IMG/VR virus record: IMGVR_UViG_3300009174_000010
Span: 1 to 42,492 of that record
Length of the DNA: 42,492 nucleotides
Origin: a virus
Strand: one strand, 5' to 3'
Under the pieces are notes generated by a model that worked only from the letters and a program-made list of their open reading frames with translations, was not told the origin of the DNA and ran no database searches. Shown piece by piece: positions 29,111 to 36,288 of this stretch (positions are counted from its first letter, which is position 1; each line of letters starts with the position of its first letter). Made by a program: the position numbers and the translations under genes.

Positions 29111-31608
29111 CCATACGGGTCGATTGCGCCGCGGTTGCCGGCTGCCCCCGCATACGGATCCATCGACTCGCCTCGCCCGCGCTGGTTTCCCTCTGGCGCA
29201 GGCGGCAGCTCTTCTAAGACGCGCTGTTCCCAGCACGCAAGGGCGCAGGCGTCGTACCGGTCGGGGCTGCGATGCAGCACCTTGATCAATACATCCTTGG
29301 GCGTGAGCTTCGACCGCTCGCCCTTGGGCGTGAGCTTCATCTTCAGTTCTAGCGCATGCAGTTCCGGGCCGAGCTTCAGATCGGTAGGTATCGCGCCGCC
29401 GGCGCGCATCCAGCTCGCCATGTTGCCGGCAAGCTCGTCGCGCCACCGGTCATAAATCAGCGGCTCTCGCTGCGCGTTGCTCGAGCTGCGAATGCCAAAC
29501 ACACGCATCACGCCCGGGTTGCTCGCTTCATACTGACGAAAGCGAGAGACGATGCCGGCGCCAACGCCTTCCGAATCAATGTTCACCGTCGCCGTCTCGC
29601 CAGGTCTGCCTAACTCACGAAGCAAATTCAGGGCTTCGCTCAAGTGCCCATCTTCATCGAGACCACGCTTAGCGTACAGCTTCAGAATGCGCTGACCTCG
29701 TCGGGCGGCGAATGCTGACTCGTCGCCAACGCCGCTCGGCCCCGCAGGGTCGATGCCGATGAATAGCGGGCCATCGTCGAGCACGTCTTCGAAGCGCTCT
29801 TCTGCCTCGCTGATAAGCTGCATCGAGAAGAGCTTGCCATCTTCGCCGAGCGCGTGAAGGCCAAGCACGCGCACTTTGTAGAACGCTGAATCTTCGCCCC
29901 ATTCGAGCTTGCGCGCCTCACACCATTCGAGCGTTGCGAGTCCTTTGACGACGACACGCCCTTCGACGCAATTAGGCGTCTCGAGCGAGCTAATGCGCAT
30001 CGTCTTGTAATTGCCGTGCTGCGCTTGCGTCTCGTCGTCGCTCTTCTGCTTGCGATAAAACGCGTCGTAAAACTCGCCCTCGTTTCGCGTCGGATTGCCG
30101 ACGAGAAGCAGATGACCGCCGCCGGCAAGGTTGCCCTTCAACGCGATGAAGATCGAAGTACCAACGCCGCTCGCCTCTTCGACGATGAACATGATGTTCT
30201 CGCCAGCGAGACCCGCCGTGCTCTCTGCGTCCTTCGCCGTGAAGCCTGAGACCTGACGGAAGTCGTCCGAGTGCATGCCGCCCTTGGCTGACTCTTTGAC
30301 GTATCCTTCTATCTTCGCCGAGTGGTTACACGGCGCGTGGATGTAGTCGGCGCGTGTCGCCGTCTTGTTGAACTCTTTGCAATCGAAGCACACGCCGCTC
30401 TCGGCAATGCGCATCTTGAGCTCGCGCCAAACAACCTCGTTCAGCTGCCGATCCGTCGGCGCCGTGATGAACACGCGGGCATTAGGAAACGAAGAGTAAA
30501 ACCAGAGCGCTATCCCTGCGACCGAGTAGCTCTTCGACACGCGATGCCCCGAAGCGCAGGCGTTCCAATCGTTATCTTGCACATTGAGCAAGAGCTCTCG
30601 CTGCCGGTCCCACGGCTTGCAGCCGAGTATGTAGTAGAAGAAACCTTCGATGTCTTTTTGAAAGCGCACGCAAGGCCAAGTGATCTGACTCACGGCTTTG
30701 AGCTCGCGCAGCATCTCGACGGCGAAAGGCTCGGTCAACGGCGCAAGCGTCTCTTTGGCGCACTCGAGCGCCTCGAGATCTGCGCGGAGCACCGCGCCCG
30801 TGTCAAACACGGCTTGCTTCCACGTGTCCGTACCGAAGAGCTCCTTCAGAGTCGAGCCGCCGAGCGTCGCCTTCTTGAGCAGCCGCGCAACCGTGTTTGC
30901 CTGAACGTCGAACTTGCTTGCGCGCTGCACGTTGCCGAGCGCCATGCGCGCAGCGGCTTCCGTACGGAGCGACGTTTGCAGTCGCTCGAGCTCCTTACGA
31001 CACGCGCGCAGCTCGACGACGGCGCCGGCGGTTGGTTGGTCCGGAAGGGCTTCCAAGATGCCGGCGTGCAGTTGAGGGTCAACCGCGAGCAGTTCAACGA
31101 GTGCCTTCCGCATCTCGCGAAAGCCGACGTGACACACAACGCGCTCGCGCTCCGTAAGCGTCTCGAGCGCTTCGTCGATGCGCGTCGCGATGGCACGCAT
31201 CTCGATCTGATTGGCCGGCAGCAGCTCGGAATCAGTCAGCCCCGCTTTGCGCGCGAGCCTCATTCCCTCGAGCAACGTCGCCGGCGGGTCGACGGTATTA
31301 CCTCTTCGAGCGGCACGCGCGGTCAAGCGCTCGACGACGTTCGGCACCGCTCGAGTAGGTAGTACCGGCGTAGCGCGCTCGACCTGGTTGGGTAGTACCG
31401 GCGCCGGCGGCGCGCGCCGCCAAGCGGTTGGCGCAATTCCCCAAAGCTTGAAGAGCTTCGAAGCGAGTTCATCGAGCGGTTTGATCTCACCCTTCTCGAG
31501 CTTCGAAACGGCGGTACGCGACACGCCGAGCGCTTTCGCTTTCTTCACTTGGCTGAGTTCAATTGCAGCCAGAGCGACCGACCCTTCGCTCTCGTCGAGC
31601 TTGCCCAC
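29107..31608 (-). CDS. terL: Large terminase subunit with N-terminal XRE-type HTH
   Basis: I place the start at GTG 31608 with AGGGG upstream (833 residues); a TTG at 31692 lacks a ribosome binding site. Residues about 12-50 form an XRE-type HTH: IELSQVKKAKALGVSRTAVSKLEKG. A helical middle of roughly 250 residues follows. The ATPase has Walker A-like CASGHRVSKS (351-360), Walker B IMFIVEEA (472-479) and motif III LLVGNPT. The nuclease has FIGIDPAG (D620), GDESA, VNIDSEGVGAG (D678) and DRYDACA (D786). TerL motors usually have about 450-600 residues and recruit a separate TerS. I see no separate TerS gene here, so the N-terminal region may supply DNA recognition. Confidence 0.87.
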   Translation of the reverse strand: MGKLDESEGSVALAAIELSQVKKAKALGVSRTAVSKLEKGEIKPLDELASKLFKLWGIAPTAWRRAPPAPVLPNQVERATPVLPTRAVPNVVERLTARAARRGNTVDPPATLLEGMRLARKAGLTDSELLPANQIEMRAIATRIDEALETLTERERVVCHVGFREMRKALVELLAVDPQLHAGILEALPDQPTAGAVVELRACRKELERLQTSLRTEAAARMALGNVQRASKFDVQANTVARLLKKATLGGSTLKELFGTDTWKQAVFDTGAVLRADLEALECAKETLAPLTEPFAVEMLRELKAVSQITWPCVRFQKDIEGFFYYILGCKPWDRQRELLLNVQDNDWNACASGHRVSKSYSVAGIALWFYSSFPNARVFITAPTDRQLNEVVWRELKMRIAESGVCFDCKEFNKTATRADYIHAPCNHSAKIEGYVKESAKGGMHSDDFRQVSGFTAKDAESTAGLAGENIMFIVEEASGVGTSIFIALKGNLAGGGHLLLVGNPTRNEGEFYDAFYRKQKSDDETQAQHGNYKTMRISSLETPNCVEGRVVVKGLATLEWCEARKLEWGEDSAFYKVRVLGLHALGEDGKLFSMQLISEAEERFEDVLDDGPLFIGIDPAGPSGVGDESAFAARRGQRILKLYAKRGLDEDGHLSEALNLLRELGRPGETATVNIDSEGVGAGIVSRFRQYEASNPGVMRVFGIRSSSNAQREPLIYDRWRDELAGNMASWMRAGGAIPTDLKLGPELHALELKMKLTPKGERSKLTPKDVLIKVLHRSPDRYDACALACWEQRVLEELPPAPEGNQRGRGESMDPYAGAAGNRGAIDPYG

Positions 31609-31616
31609 TACATCGC

Positions 31617-31673
31617 CCCTGCAACCGCGCAACGTTCTGCGGGTTCTCTCGACGATTGCACCCTGCAACCGCG
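31617..31673 (-). repeat. Direct repeat CCCTGCAACCGCG x2 at terminase start
   Basis: The 13-base sequence occurs at 31617-31629 and 31661-31673, 44 bases apart (about four helical turns), just upstream of the HTH-terminase start. The distal copy overlaps a palindrome TTGCA-CCC-TGCAA (31656-31668). Such paired sites are candidates for operator or packaging-site recognition by the HTH of the terminase. Confidence 0.5.
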
Positions 31674-31751
31674 ACGCGAGAACCCGGCGCAAAATAACGC
31701 GCGGGGGGGCGCAGGGCCATCAGAGCGCCTGCACTGTTTTTGCGCACCTTT

Positions 31752-31763
31752 CGCACATGTGCG
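31752..31763. promoter_or_regulatory. Perfect 12-bp palindrome CGCACATGTGCG
   Basis: The palindrome CGCACATGTGCG stands in the gap (31609-31771) between the leftward control cluster and the terminase, about 145 bases before the terminase GTG. A dimeric regulator site is possible. No -10 or -35 boxes are clear around it. Confidence 0.4.
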
Positions 31764-31771
31764 CATGTCGT

Positions 31772-32104
31772 TCATCCTTCGAGCGGAGTCATGCGCTCGA
31801 GCGCGCGCGCTGCGGCAAGCCATGCATTGCAGCGCGCCGTAAGCCCATGCGCTGCGGCTTCTCTTGCTGCACGCAATGCTTCACGCCTCAACACTTCGAA
31901 CGGCGGCGCTTCATCTGCGCCGAGCAAAAGCTTCTGCGGTGCGCTCTTGTCGACGACACGCGCAAGACGCTCGACCGGCGTTGGCATTCGCGCGGCGTCT
32001 TCTGCGAGCACTTGAGGTAAAACCTCGGAGGTTTCCGTAGGCAAAGGCAGCACGCACACGCACGCAGCCATGCGGCAGCGTTTGCAAACGTCGAAGAAAC
32101 CCAT
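31772..32104 (-). CDS. Small Cys-motif protein, 110 aa
   Basis: Starts ATG 32104 in TGATG, sharing one base with the preceding stop. MGFFDVCKRCRMAACVCV gives a CxxC...CxC cluster at the N terminus, possibly metal-binding. The remainder is helical (ERLARVVDKSAPQKLLLG; EVLRREALRAAREAAAHGL). It is the last gene of the leftward control cluster and ends about 160 bases before the terminase start. I do not recognise the family. Confidence 0.6.
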   Translation of the reverse strand: MGFFDVCKRCRMAACVCVLPLPTETSEVLPQVLAEDAARMPTPVERLARVVDKSAPQKLLLGADEAPPFEVLRREALRAAREAAAHGLTARCNAWLAAARALERMTPLEG

Positions 32105-32271
32105 CACGGCCACCCAAAGAACCAACGCACGAAGAGCACGATACCTGCGCCAACACAGCCAAGCAGCACACTGCCAACGACCAACAACGCGCAAGCCGCG
32201 AGCATGCTGAACGCTTCGGCTAAGCCTTCGCCGTGCGCGCCGAAGACCCACACGAAAGCGCGGCGAATCAC
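32104..32271 (-). CDS. Small membrane protein, 55 aa
   Basis: The GTG at 32271 overlaps the stop of the upstream RHH gene (GTGA); a GTG at 32298 would add nine residues. The product begins MIRRAFVWVFGAHGEG and has a long hydrophobic stretch MLAACALLVVGSVLLGCVGAGIVLFVRWFF, long enough for one or two tight membrane helices. There is no signal cleavage site. A small inner-membrane protein in a control cluster may serve in superinfection exclusion; that is inference. Confidence 0.6.
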   Translation of the reverse strand: MIRRAFVWVFGAHGEGLAEAFSMLAACALLVVGSVLLGCVGAGIVLFVRWFFGWP

Positions 32272-32462
32272 GCCGCCGACCTGCGAGCTCGACCGCACGC
32301 GGCTTCGCGAATGAACACCGCGACATCCTTGCCGGCGGCTTCAGCGCCGCGACGAATCAACGCATCTTCGGCTTCGCTAAACCCAATCGTTCGGCGATGG
32401 TGCTGCCTTGGTTGATTGCGCTGGTCGTAGGGCCCGTACTTCTTGGCTCGCAGTTTCGACAT
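32268..32462 (-). CDS. Ribbon-helix-helix-like small regulator, 64 aa
   Basis: The product begins MSKLRAKKYGPYDQRNQP, then HHRRTIGFSEAEDALIRRGAEAAGKDVAVFIREAACG. RTIGFS would be the DNA-contacting strand, EAEDALIRRGAEAAG helix A and DVAVFIREAACG helix B. This is the size and order of CopG/DUF1778-type repressors, often antitoxins or phage regulators. No toxin gene is adjacent: the neighbour downstream is a membrane protein. It probably regulates its own cluster or the divergent replication operon. Confidence 0.6.
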   Translation of the reverse strand: MSKLRAKKYGPYDQRNQPRQHHRRTIGFSEAEDALIRRGAEAAGKDVAVFIREAACGRARRSAA

Positions 32463-32505
32463 GCCTGCGAATATGCGCCGACGCCAACGCGCCCGTCAAC
32501 AAGTA

Positions 32506-32727
32506 CTAGCGAACGTTGACGCAGACCCAAGAGCAAGCCGAGTCACTCGAGCCCGGACAGACGCAAAGCGCGCTCTGGTAGACACCACAAACCGGCGCGA
32601 CGTGCCGCAAACAAGAACCGCGCACCGCCGGCTCTGCGGAGCCCCGACCGGTCAACGCAACCCCGAGAGCGGCGACGAGCAGCACCATCAAAACGCCACG
32701 TCCCGTAGTGTGTTGTCGATGAGCCAT
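32506..32727 (-). CDS. Exported Cys-rich small protein, 73 aa
   Basis: MAHRQHTTGRGVLMVLLVAALGVAL is a plausible signal peptide with a cleavage region near GRGSAEP. The mature peptide of about 40 residues has six Cys (GSCLRHVAPVC, SALCVC, SACSWVC), suggesting disulphides outside the cytoplasm. Only a weak ribosome binding site is visible. It is the first leftward gene of the control region, next to the repeat array. Envelope function such as exclusion is possible but unproved. Confidence 0.45.
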   Translation of the reverse strand: MAHRQHTTGRGVLMVLLVAALGVALTGRGSAEPAVRGSCLRHVAPVCGVYQSALCVCPGSSDSACSWVCVNVR

Positions 32728-32775
32728 CCCTGACCGGTCTGCACTGCGCTCAACTTTCAGTCAAGCGGCTTGGAC

Positions 32776-32796
32776 GGGACCCCCTAAGGGAGTCCC
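32776..32796. repeat. Imperfect inverted repeat GGGAC...GTCCC
   Basis: GGGAC-C-CCC-TAA-GGG-A-GTCCC folds into a 5-bp plus 3-bp stem with one mismatch. It is located between the leftward gene start at 32727 and the CGACGACC array. It could be an operator or a structural part of the origin. Confidence 0.4.
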
Positions 32797-32807
32797 TAGT
32801 AGCCTGC

Positions 32808-33043
32808 CGACGACCGTCCGACGACCGTCCGACGACCGTCGACGACCCTTGTTTTAGGCTCGACGACCCAAACGACGACCGTCGACGACCGATCCGGGTC
32901 GTCGGCTATCGAATTCGAGAAATAGCGAGCTTTTTGCGTATGGTCACCCGACGACCGTCGACGACCCACCGACGACCCTATTTCTCTAGTGCTTTTTGAT
33001 ACTTTTTAGGCCCGCCGACCAATCGACTTTGACCCCTCACGAT
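32808..33043. other. Candidate replication origin: helically phased CGACGACC iterons with AT-rich segments
   Basis: The gene-free spacer has ten direct copies of CGACGACC, starting at 32808, 32819, 32830, 32840, 32861, 32873, 32883, 32949, 32959 and 32970, and one inverted copy at 32897. Most spacings are 10-12 bases, one helical turn. The array is split by an AT-rich stretch (32909-32940) and followed by another (32978-33008). GAGAAATAG (32917) and CTATTTCTC (32978) are inverted copies of each other, and GCTTTTTG occurs twice (32929, 32991). Downstream lies the primase-ATPase gene. Iterons plus unwinding elements next to a replicase are typical of origins; an operator for the divergent genes is the alternative. 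Confidence 0.6.
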
Positions 33044-33167
33044 TGTCTTGGGAACCGCAGGGCCGGACGCGCAAAAGCCCAATCCGCCGCGTCAACAATC
33101 TCGCTACTCTGTTGACGTTGCATGCAAGCATGTGTCATCAATGCTGCCCATGCTGACCCCTCACGAT
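33030..33167 (+). repeat. Direct repeat TGACCCCTCACGAT (two copies)
   Basis: Exact 14-base copies lie at 33030-33043 and 33154-33167, 124 bases apart. The second is inside the first codons of the small HTH gene. Between them is a perfect palindrome, TTGCATGCAA (33118-33127), next to TTGACG. Together they look like regulatory sites for the rightward operon. Confidence 0.45.
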
Positions 33168-33338
33168 CTGCGACGCCTCGCCGTCGCTGCCGCAGTCGAC
33201 CCTCGCACCGTAACGCGCTGGCTTGCGGGGCTCGCGGGGCCGGCGGACATCGACGCGCGTTTGACCAAAGCCGCAGCCGAGCTCGGCATTCAACGCAGCC
33301 CCGCAGCCGTCACCGCAATCAAGCCGCCGCGCGCCTGA
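33141..33338 (+). CDS. Small HTH protein at head of replication operon
   Basis: From ATG 33141 the product has 65 residues: MLPMLTPHDLRRLAVAAAVD, PRTVTRWLAG, then DIDARLTKAAAELGI. RRLAVAAAVDPRTVTRWLAG is an HTH with the turn at VDP, shared with the protein at 1862-2068 (AARAEVDPRTVEKYL). Other in-frame starts are TTG 33048, GTG 33132 and ATG 33150; none has a Shine-Dalgarno, so a leaderless mRNA is possible. It is three bases upstream of the primase gene start. Likely a repressor of the operon or an origin-binding accessory. Confidence 0.6.
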   Translation: MLPMLTPHDLRRLAVAAAVDPRTVTRWLAGLAGPADIDARLTKAAAELGIQRSPAAVTAIKPPRA

Positions 33339-33341
33339 CCC

Positions 33342-35432
33342 ATGCACGGCAAGCCACTACCCGCGGCGCAAGCTGCGGCGATAGAGTATTGCGCGCACGG
33401 TTGGCGCATCGTTCCGGTTTCGCGGCGCACCAAGCGCCCAACAGACGACGGCTGGCCTGAGAACCATTACGAGCCCGGCGACATCGGCGACGGAAACGTC
33501 GGCGTGATTCTCGGCCCCGTGAGCGGGCACCTTTGCGACGTTGATATCGACTCGCATTGGGCGCTCGAGCTCGCACCGTACTTTCTACCGCCGACGCTCA
33601 CGTTTGGGCGCGCGAGCAAGCCCGCGAGTCATTGGCTTTACGTGTGCGAAGGCGCACGCAGCATCAAACGCAAGTTCGCGCGCGAAGATTCAGTCGAGAT
33701 GATTGAGATCCGCGCCAAGAACGCAGCCAACGACAAGTGCGGACACCAGAGCGTTTTCCCTGGCTCCGTTCACGAGAGCGGCGAGTCGATTGAATGGTCA
33801 GAAGGCTGCAAGCACGAAGAGCCGCAACGCGTTGACGCCGGCGAGCTCTCTTGGTGCGTCGCAAAGCTCACGGTTGCAAGCATCATCGCCGAAGGATGGC
33901 AAGAGGGCTCGCAGCGCAACGCCAAGAGCATGGCCTACGCCGGCGGGCTGCTCGAGCGCGGCTGGAGCGCCGAAGAAGTGCGAGATCTGCTGCAAGCCGT
34001 GCGCGAAGTCGCGGGCGACGACGAGCAGAGCGCGCGCAAGAACGAAGCGGCCGTCGAGCGCACGATACTCGCGTACGAGAACGGCACGAAGGTCACGGGC
34101 TTTGGCTCCCTAGTCGCCGAAGGCGTCGTCGACAAGAGCGTCGTTTCGGATATTGAGAGGCACGCGAAGACGCCGGCGCAGCTGCAACGCGACCTGAAGC
34201 TCGCAAGCACTAGAGCAGGCAAGCAGCTGCTCGAGCGGATGATTGCCGAGGCGCAGGACACTGACGCGATGATGGGTGTTGCAGATCGCCTCGCCGAGAT
34301 TGCGCAGACGGGCAGCGCAAAAGTCGTCACGCCTACCGAAGGGGTTTCACGCCTCGGGCGCGTTGTGGACTTCACGACGGATGCCGAGCCCATCAAATAC
34401 GTGTGCGAAGGGCTAGGCATCGCGCCCGGAAAAATCTCTTCGATTGGCGGTTATCCAGGCACGGGCAAAGGCCCTTTTTTAGACCTGTTTGCGTTGTGCG
34501 TCGCAAGCGGTCGACCGTTCCTAGGTCACGCAGTCGAACGCCGAAAAGTTTGCTTCCTGGACGCAGAGACCGGCATGCTCGTGGAGACGCGCTTGAAACG
34601 AATGTGCAACGCGCTCGGCATTGACCGTGCTGCACTACAAGAGGGGGAATGGCTGACGCTGATTCACGCGCAGCCTCCGATTGACGACGAATATTGCGGC
34701 TTGCTTGAAACGATGCTCGAGCGCGACATGCTGCTCTGCATCGACAGCTATACGAGCGCCGTGCTCGGGGATCAGAACGATTCGACGATAGCCGAGACGG
34801 CGTTTCGTTTGGGCCGAATGAGCTCCGCGCTTGGTGTGTCTGTCGTTGTCGCGACGCACGAGAAGAAGTCGCAGAACGGCAAGCGCGTTGACGATCTCGA
34901 GATGGTCTCGGGACACAACGCGCTTGCCGCCTCGATGCAATGCGCGATCTCGCTGACCCGCCCCGACGACACAGACAAGAAGCTGATTGAAGTGCGGTGC
35001 GCTCGAGCACCGGAAGAGCCGTTTCAGACGTTCCGGATTAGGTGGGAAGACGTGACGGAGCCAGAAGCCAAAGACACACGAGGCGGCAAGCTCAAGGCAG
35101 AGAAGTGGGGCCTGCGCGCCGTCGTCGAAGCGAGCCTCGAGATTGCGCCGATGACGGTCGAAGAGATGCGCAAAGCAATCGAAGCCGAAGAAGGTCCGTT
35201 AATTGCTAAGATGCAAGCGCACTATCCGGGCGGTCAACAAGTGACTGTGTCCGAGCTCGTGGGCAGCTCCGGCAACAAGAACGCGAACAACAAGCGGTCG
35301 GCCGTGCGCAATCTCGTGCAGTCGGGTCGGCTCCTTGCCAATTACCATTGGAAGCAGGGGCGAGGCGTGCAGAAGAAACAACTCGTTTGGCTGCCCGGGC
35401 CGCATTCAGAGATCGGCGTAGTTCAGCGCTAA
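33342..35432 (+). CDS. Primase-polymerase/RecA-like ATPase replication protein
   Basis: This 696-residue protein has an N-terminal Prim-Pol (archaeo-eukaryotic primase) domain: GNVGVILGPVSGHLCDVDID (acidic D66, D68), KPASHWLYV (H97), EMIEIRAKN (E122) and CGHQSVFPGSVHESGE. A helical linker (about 190-330) follows, then a RecA-like ATPase with SSIGGYPGTGKGPFL (Walker A, K376), VCFLDAETG, and DMLLCIDSYTSAV (Walker B, D468). HEKKSQNGKRVDDLEMVSGHNALAASM resembles the motif III region of RepA-type helicases. The C terminus has winged-helix character (VSELVGSSGNKNANNKRSAV). It would unwind and prime phage DNA. The Walker A ends GKG rather than GKS/T. Confidence 0.87.
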   Translation: MHGKPLPAAQAAAIEYCAHGWRIVPVSRRTKRPTDDGWPENHYEPGDIGDGNVGVILGPVSGHLCDVDIDSHWALELAPYFLPPTLTFGRASKPASHWLYVCEGARSIKRKFAREDSVEMIEIRAKNAANDKCGHQSVFPGSVHESGESIEWSEGCKHEEPQRVDAGELSWCVAKLTVASIIAEGWQEGSQRNAKSMAYAGGLLERGWSAEEVRDLLQAVREVAGDDEQSARKNEAAVERTILAYENGTKVTGFGSLVAEGVVDKSVVSDIERHAKTPAQLQRDLKLASTRAGKQLLERMIAEAQDTDAMMGVADRLAEIAQTGSAKVVTPTEGVSRLGRVVDFTTDAEPIKYVCEGLGIAPGKISSIGGYPGTGKGPFLDLFALCVASGRPFLGHAVERRKVCFLDAETGMLVETRLKRMCNALGIDRAALQEGEWLTLIHAQPPIDDEYCGLLETMLERDMLLCIDSYTSAVLGDQNDSTIAETAFRLGRMSSALGVSVVVATHEKKSQNGKRVDDLEMVSGHNALAASMQCAISLTRPDDTDKKLIEVRCARAPEEPFQTFRIRWEDVTEPEAKDTRGGKLKAEKWGLRAVVEASLEIAPMTVEEMRKAIEAEEGPLIAKMQAHYPGGQQVTVSELVGSSGNKNANNKRSAVRNLVQSGRLLANYHWKQGRGVQKKQLVWLPGPHSEIGVVQR

Positions 35433-35452
35433 AACCGCGGTCAACAAAAAGC

Positions 35453-35469
35453 TTTGCAGATGTCTGACG
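35453..35469 (+). promoter_or_regulatory. Dyad motif TTTGCAGATGTCTGACG upstream of 35492 gene
   Basis: GCAGA-TG-TCTGA lies in the 59-base gap after the primase gene, 22 bases before the ATG at 35492. It fuses with GACGACCGT (35466-35474), which matches the iteron unit CGACGACCGTC of the candidate origin. A promoter or operator for the second half of the operon is plausible. Confidence 0.4.
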
Positions 35470-35491
35470 ACCGTGGCACTGTGACATCAAC

Positions 35492-35920
35492 ATGAACGAG
35501 AAAACGTTGACCTCGCCAGCCAATATCGCGTTCTTGAAAGCACGTCGAATCGAGACCGAAGATGCGCGTTGCGAGGCGTTGCTGCGTGACATTCAAAAGC
35601 TCGAGTTCCGCGCAGACGTCGAAGTTCCGACGTGGGACCCCCCCGCGATAGAAGAGCTCGAGACGAAGCTCGACGGCGCGCGCATCGCGTTATCGCAGGC
35701 GCTCGGCAACGACGAGCCATTCGATTGGGAAGAGCCGCGCGTCTGGCGCGAGCTGTACGAACACACTTGGCACGTTGCCGACAAGCTGCGGGAGATTGCG
35801 CAGAACCTTGACGACAAGCTGCGCGAAGCCTCCGTCGCAACCGACGACGAACGCAACGCGCTATCTGAGTTCCAAGAAGAGGCGCGACAGCTCGAGTTAG
35901 ACCTCGCTGTTTCGCTCTGA
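35492..35920 (+). CDS. Hypothetical helical protein, 142 aa
   Basis: MNEKTLTSPANIAFLKARRIE begins an acidic, almost wholly helical protein. LRDIQKLEFRADVEVPTWDPPAIEELETKLDGARIAL and HTWHVADKLREIAQNLDDKLREA have heptad-like spacing and may form a coiled coil. No motif is recognised. Lying between replicase and nuclease genes, it may be an accessory of replication. It starts 59 bases after the primase stop, the widest gap in this operon, which carries a regulatory dyad. Confidence 0.6.
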   Translation: MNEKTLTSPANIAFLKARRIETEDARCEALLRDIQKLEFRADVEVPTWDPPAIEELETKLDGARIALSQALGNDEPFDWEEPRVWRELYEHTWHVADKLREIAQNLDDKLREASVATDDERNALSEFQEEARQLELDLAVSL

Positions 35921-35964
35921 CACTTCGAGCCCCTCGATGGGCTTTCAACAACAAGGGAGAACAC

Positions 35965-36288
35965 ATGGGAACCAAGAAAAAGAAACGCATCCGCCCGTCA
36001 CGCGCCGAGCGTCAAACCAAGATGACGATGGCCAACGCGCTCGACGCTTCAGAGCTCGCGTTGATGACGGCTCGCAAGAACTACGACGAAGTAAGTGCGG
36101 CGCTATCGCGCACGTTGGCGGACTTAACCAACATGCGAACCAAAGCAGCGATGGCCGAGAAGGAGAACGCCGAGCTGCGAGGCATGCTCAACCGCATCCG
36201 CGACCGAGCTATCGAGCGCGTGCTCGAGATGCCCCGCGAGAGTCTGAACACGCCAGCCATCCGTTTCCCTTCGCTCTCGGGTCAGTGA
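35965..36288 (+). CDS. Hypothetical coiled-coil protein, 107 aa
   Basis: The ATG is preceded by CAACAACAAGGGAGAACAC, a leader seen before other genes of this operon, with GGGAG at good spacing. MGTKKKKRIRPSRAERQTKM is strongly basic. The centre forms one helix with heptads (SAALSRTLADLTNMRTKAAMAEKENAELRGMLNRIRDRAI). The C-terminal 20 residues are loose. The basic head plus coiled coil could bind DNA or RNA as an oligomer. I do not recognise the family. Confidence 0.6.
   Translation: MGTKKKKRIRPSRAERQTKMTMANALDASELALMTARKNYDEVSAALSRTLADLTNMRTKAAMAEKENAELRGMLNRIRDRAIERVLEMPRESLNTPAIRFPSLSGQ

Noticed and set aside
30322-31362. 346-codon + strand frame opposite the terminase
   Set aside because: Antisense of a gene with complete ATPase and nuclease motifs; no recognisable fold.
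31608-31692. TTG start at 31692 for the terminase
   Set aside because: The 28 added residues are Arg-rich without fold, there is no ribosome site, and they would cover the 13-bp repeat pair. GTG 31608 has AGGGG.
32268-32462. Type II toxin-antitoxin pair
   Set aside because: The RHH protein resembles an antitoxin, but the adjacent gene is a short membrane protein without RelE, GNAT or other known toxin features.
32808-33008. Rho-independent terminator between divergent operons
   Set aside because: The T runs follow iterons rather than a GC stem, and the region is at the start, not the end, of the rightward operon.
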